Assembly: GCA_019055375.1 (NCBI GenBank)
Contig: JAHQIW010006223.1
Span: 1-64,000 of the forward strand
DNA length: 64,000 nt
Source of the DNA: Parelaphostrongylus tenuis
Lineage: Eukaryota; Nematoda; Chromadorea; Rhabditida; Metastrongylidae
Reading direction: 5' to 3'
Shown here: in pieces, positions 63,591 through 64,000 of the stretch
Layout of the letters: each line of letters starts with the position of its first letter
Numbering within the stretch: the stretch's first letter is position 1
The notes under the pieces: model-generated
The model's database searches: none
What the model was told of the DNA's origin: nothing
Seen by the model: the letters and a program-made list of their open reading frames with translations, nothing else
Program-made: the position numbers and the translations under genes

Positions 63591-64000
63591 GTGAGCACAG
63601 AATTTTGTGCAATTTATAACTAATCGTTTTGAGTCAAACGAAAAAAAAAAAACTAAGATTACATTCTTCCATATAAATGCGTCATATTTCTTTGGAACAT
63701 CTCAAGGCAATAAAATCACTCTCGTTGCCCTAATTTGCTTGTCACAATTTTAAGAGAAATGAAAAGATCAAGTTTTCAATTGGAAAAAGTACTGTAAATC
63801 ATAAAGTGTGAGCAAAATTTCCAGGAGTGCTCTCAGCAACTAAGTAGTTGTCGATCCTTGCAAATCAGAAAATGTTTCGCCTCCTTGTGAGTAAAGTTAA
63901 ATTAGTGGCATGATGATTATATTGAACAGTTTACGATTTAAGTGATAACAGAAAGTATTTCACCAATCAACAGCACCTCATGTAAAAATCCACGTTTGCT

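Overview
The window reads as nuclear DNA of a parasitic nematode, most likely a strongylid (hookworm-like) worm, although the species cannot be fixed from sequence alone. It is AT-rich, its exons are short and separated by introns up to about 10 kb, and it is packed with decayed RTE-type retrotransposons, mariner transposons, tRNA-derived SINEs and Penelope-like elements (PLEs). No bacterial operons, CRISPR arrays or rRNA genes were seen.

The right half (35.3-63.6 kb, + strand) holds one long gene for a cyclic-nucleotide-gated (CNG) channel subunit, reconstructed here as twelve exons. They give the N terminus, S1-S2, S3-S4, S5, the turret, the pore, S6, the start of the C-linker and most of the cyclic-nucleotide-binding domain. 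The splice phases agree wherever adjacent exons were found. Two conserved pieces, the S2-S3 linker and the distal C-linker, were not found. The S6 exon carries a one-base frameshift beside an AAA run. The gene continues past the right edge.

The left half (0-35 kb) is mostly mobile-element debris. It also holds two related minus-strand fragments of a nematode 7TM chemoreceptor (12.2-12.5 and 14.7-15.0 kb) inside a duplicated block, and one well-formed tRNA-Pro(AGG) gene at 25.2 kb.

The most striking structure is a set of at least ten hammerhead-ribozyme motifs on both strands. Three are complete on inspection (25494-25541 minus, 25814-25861 plus, 30207-30249 minus). Others have decayed or minimal helices. 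Several sit in inverted or tandem terminal repeats of PLEs, some still next to GIY-YIG endonuclease remnants at 4.1-4.4, 5.2-5.7, 27.7-28.1 and 52.1-52.5 kb. One lies in sense orientation inside a CNG-channel intron, 57 nt upstream of the S3-S4 exon. Hammerheads in PLEs are known in general. What deserves a second look is their density, their family variants, their pairing in palindromes and their position in the channel gene.

A second theme is tRNA-derived SINEs of at least four head types. Some have tails arranged as inverted repeats around the tRNA-like head, and a dense cluster occupies one CNG intron.
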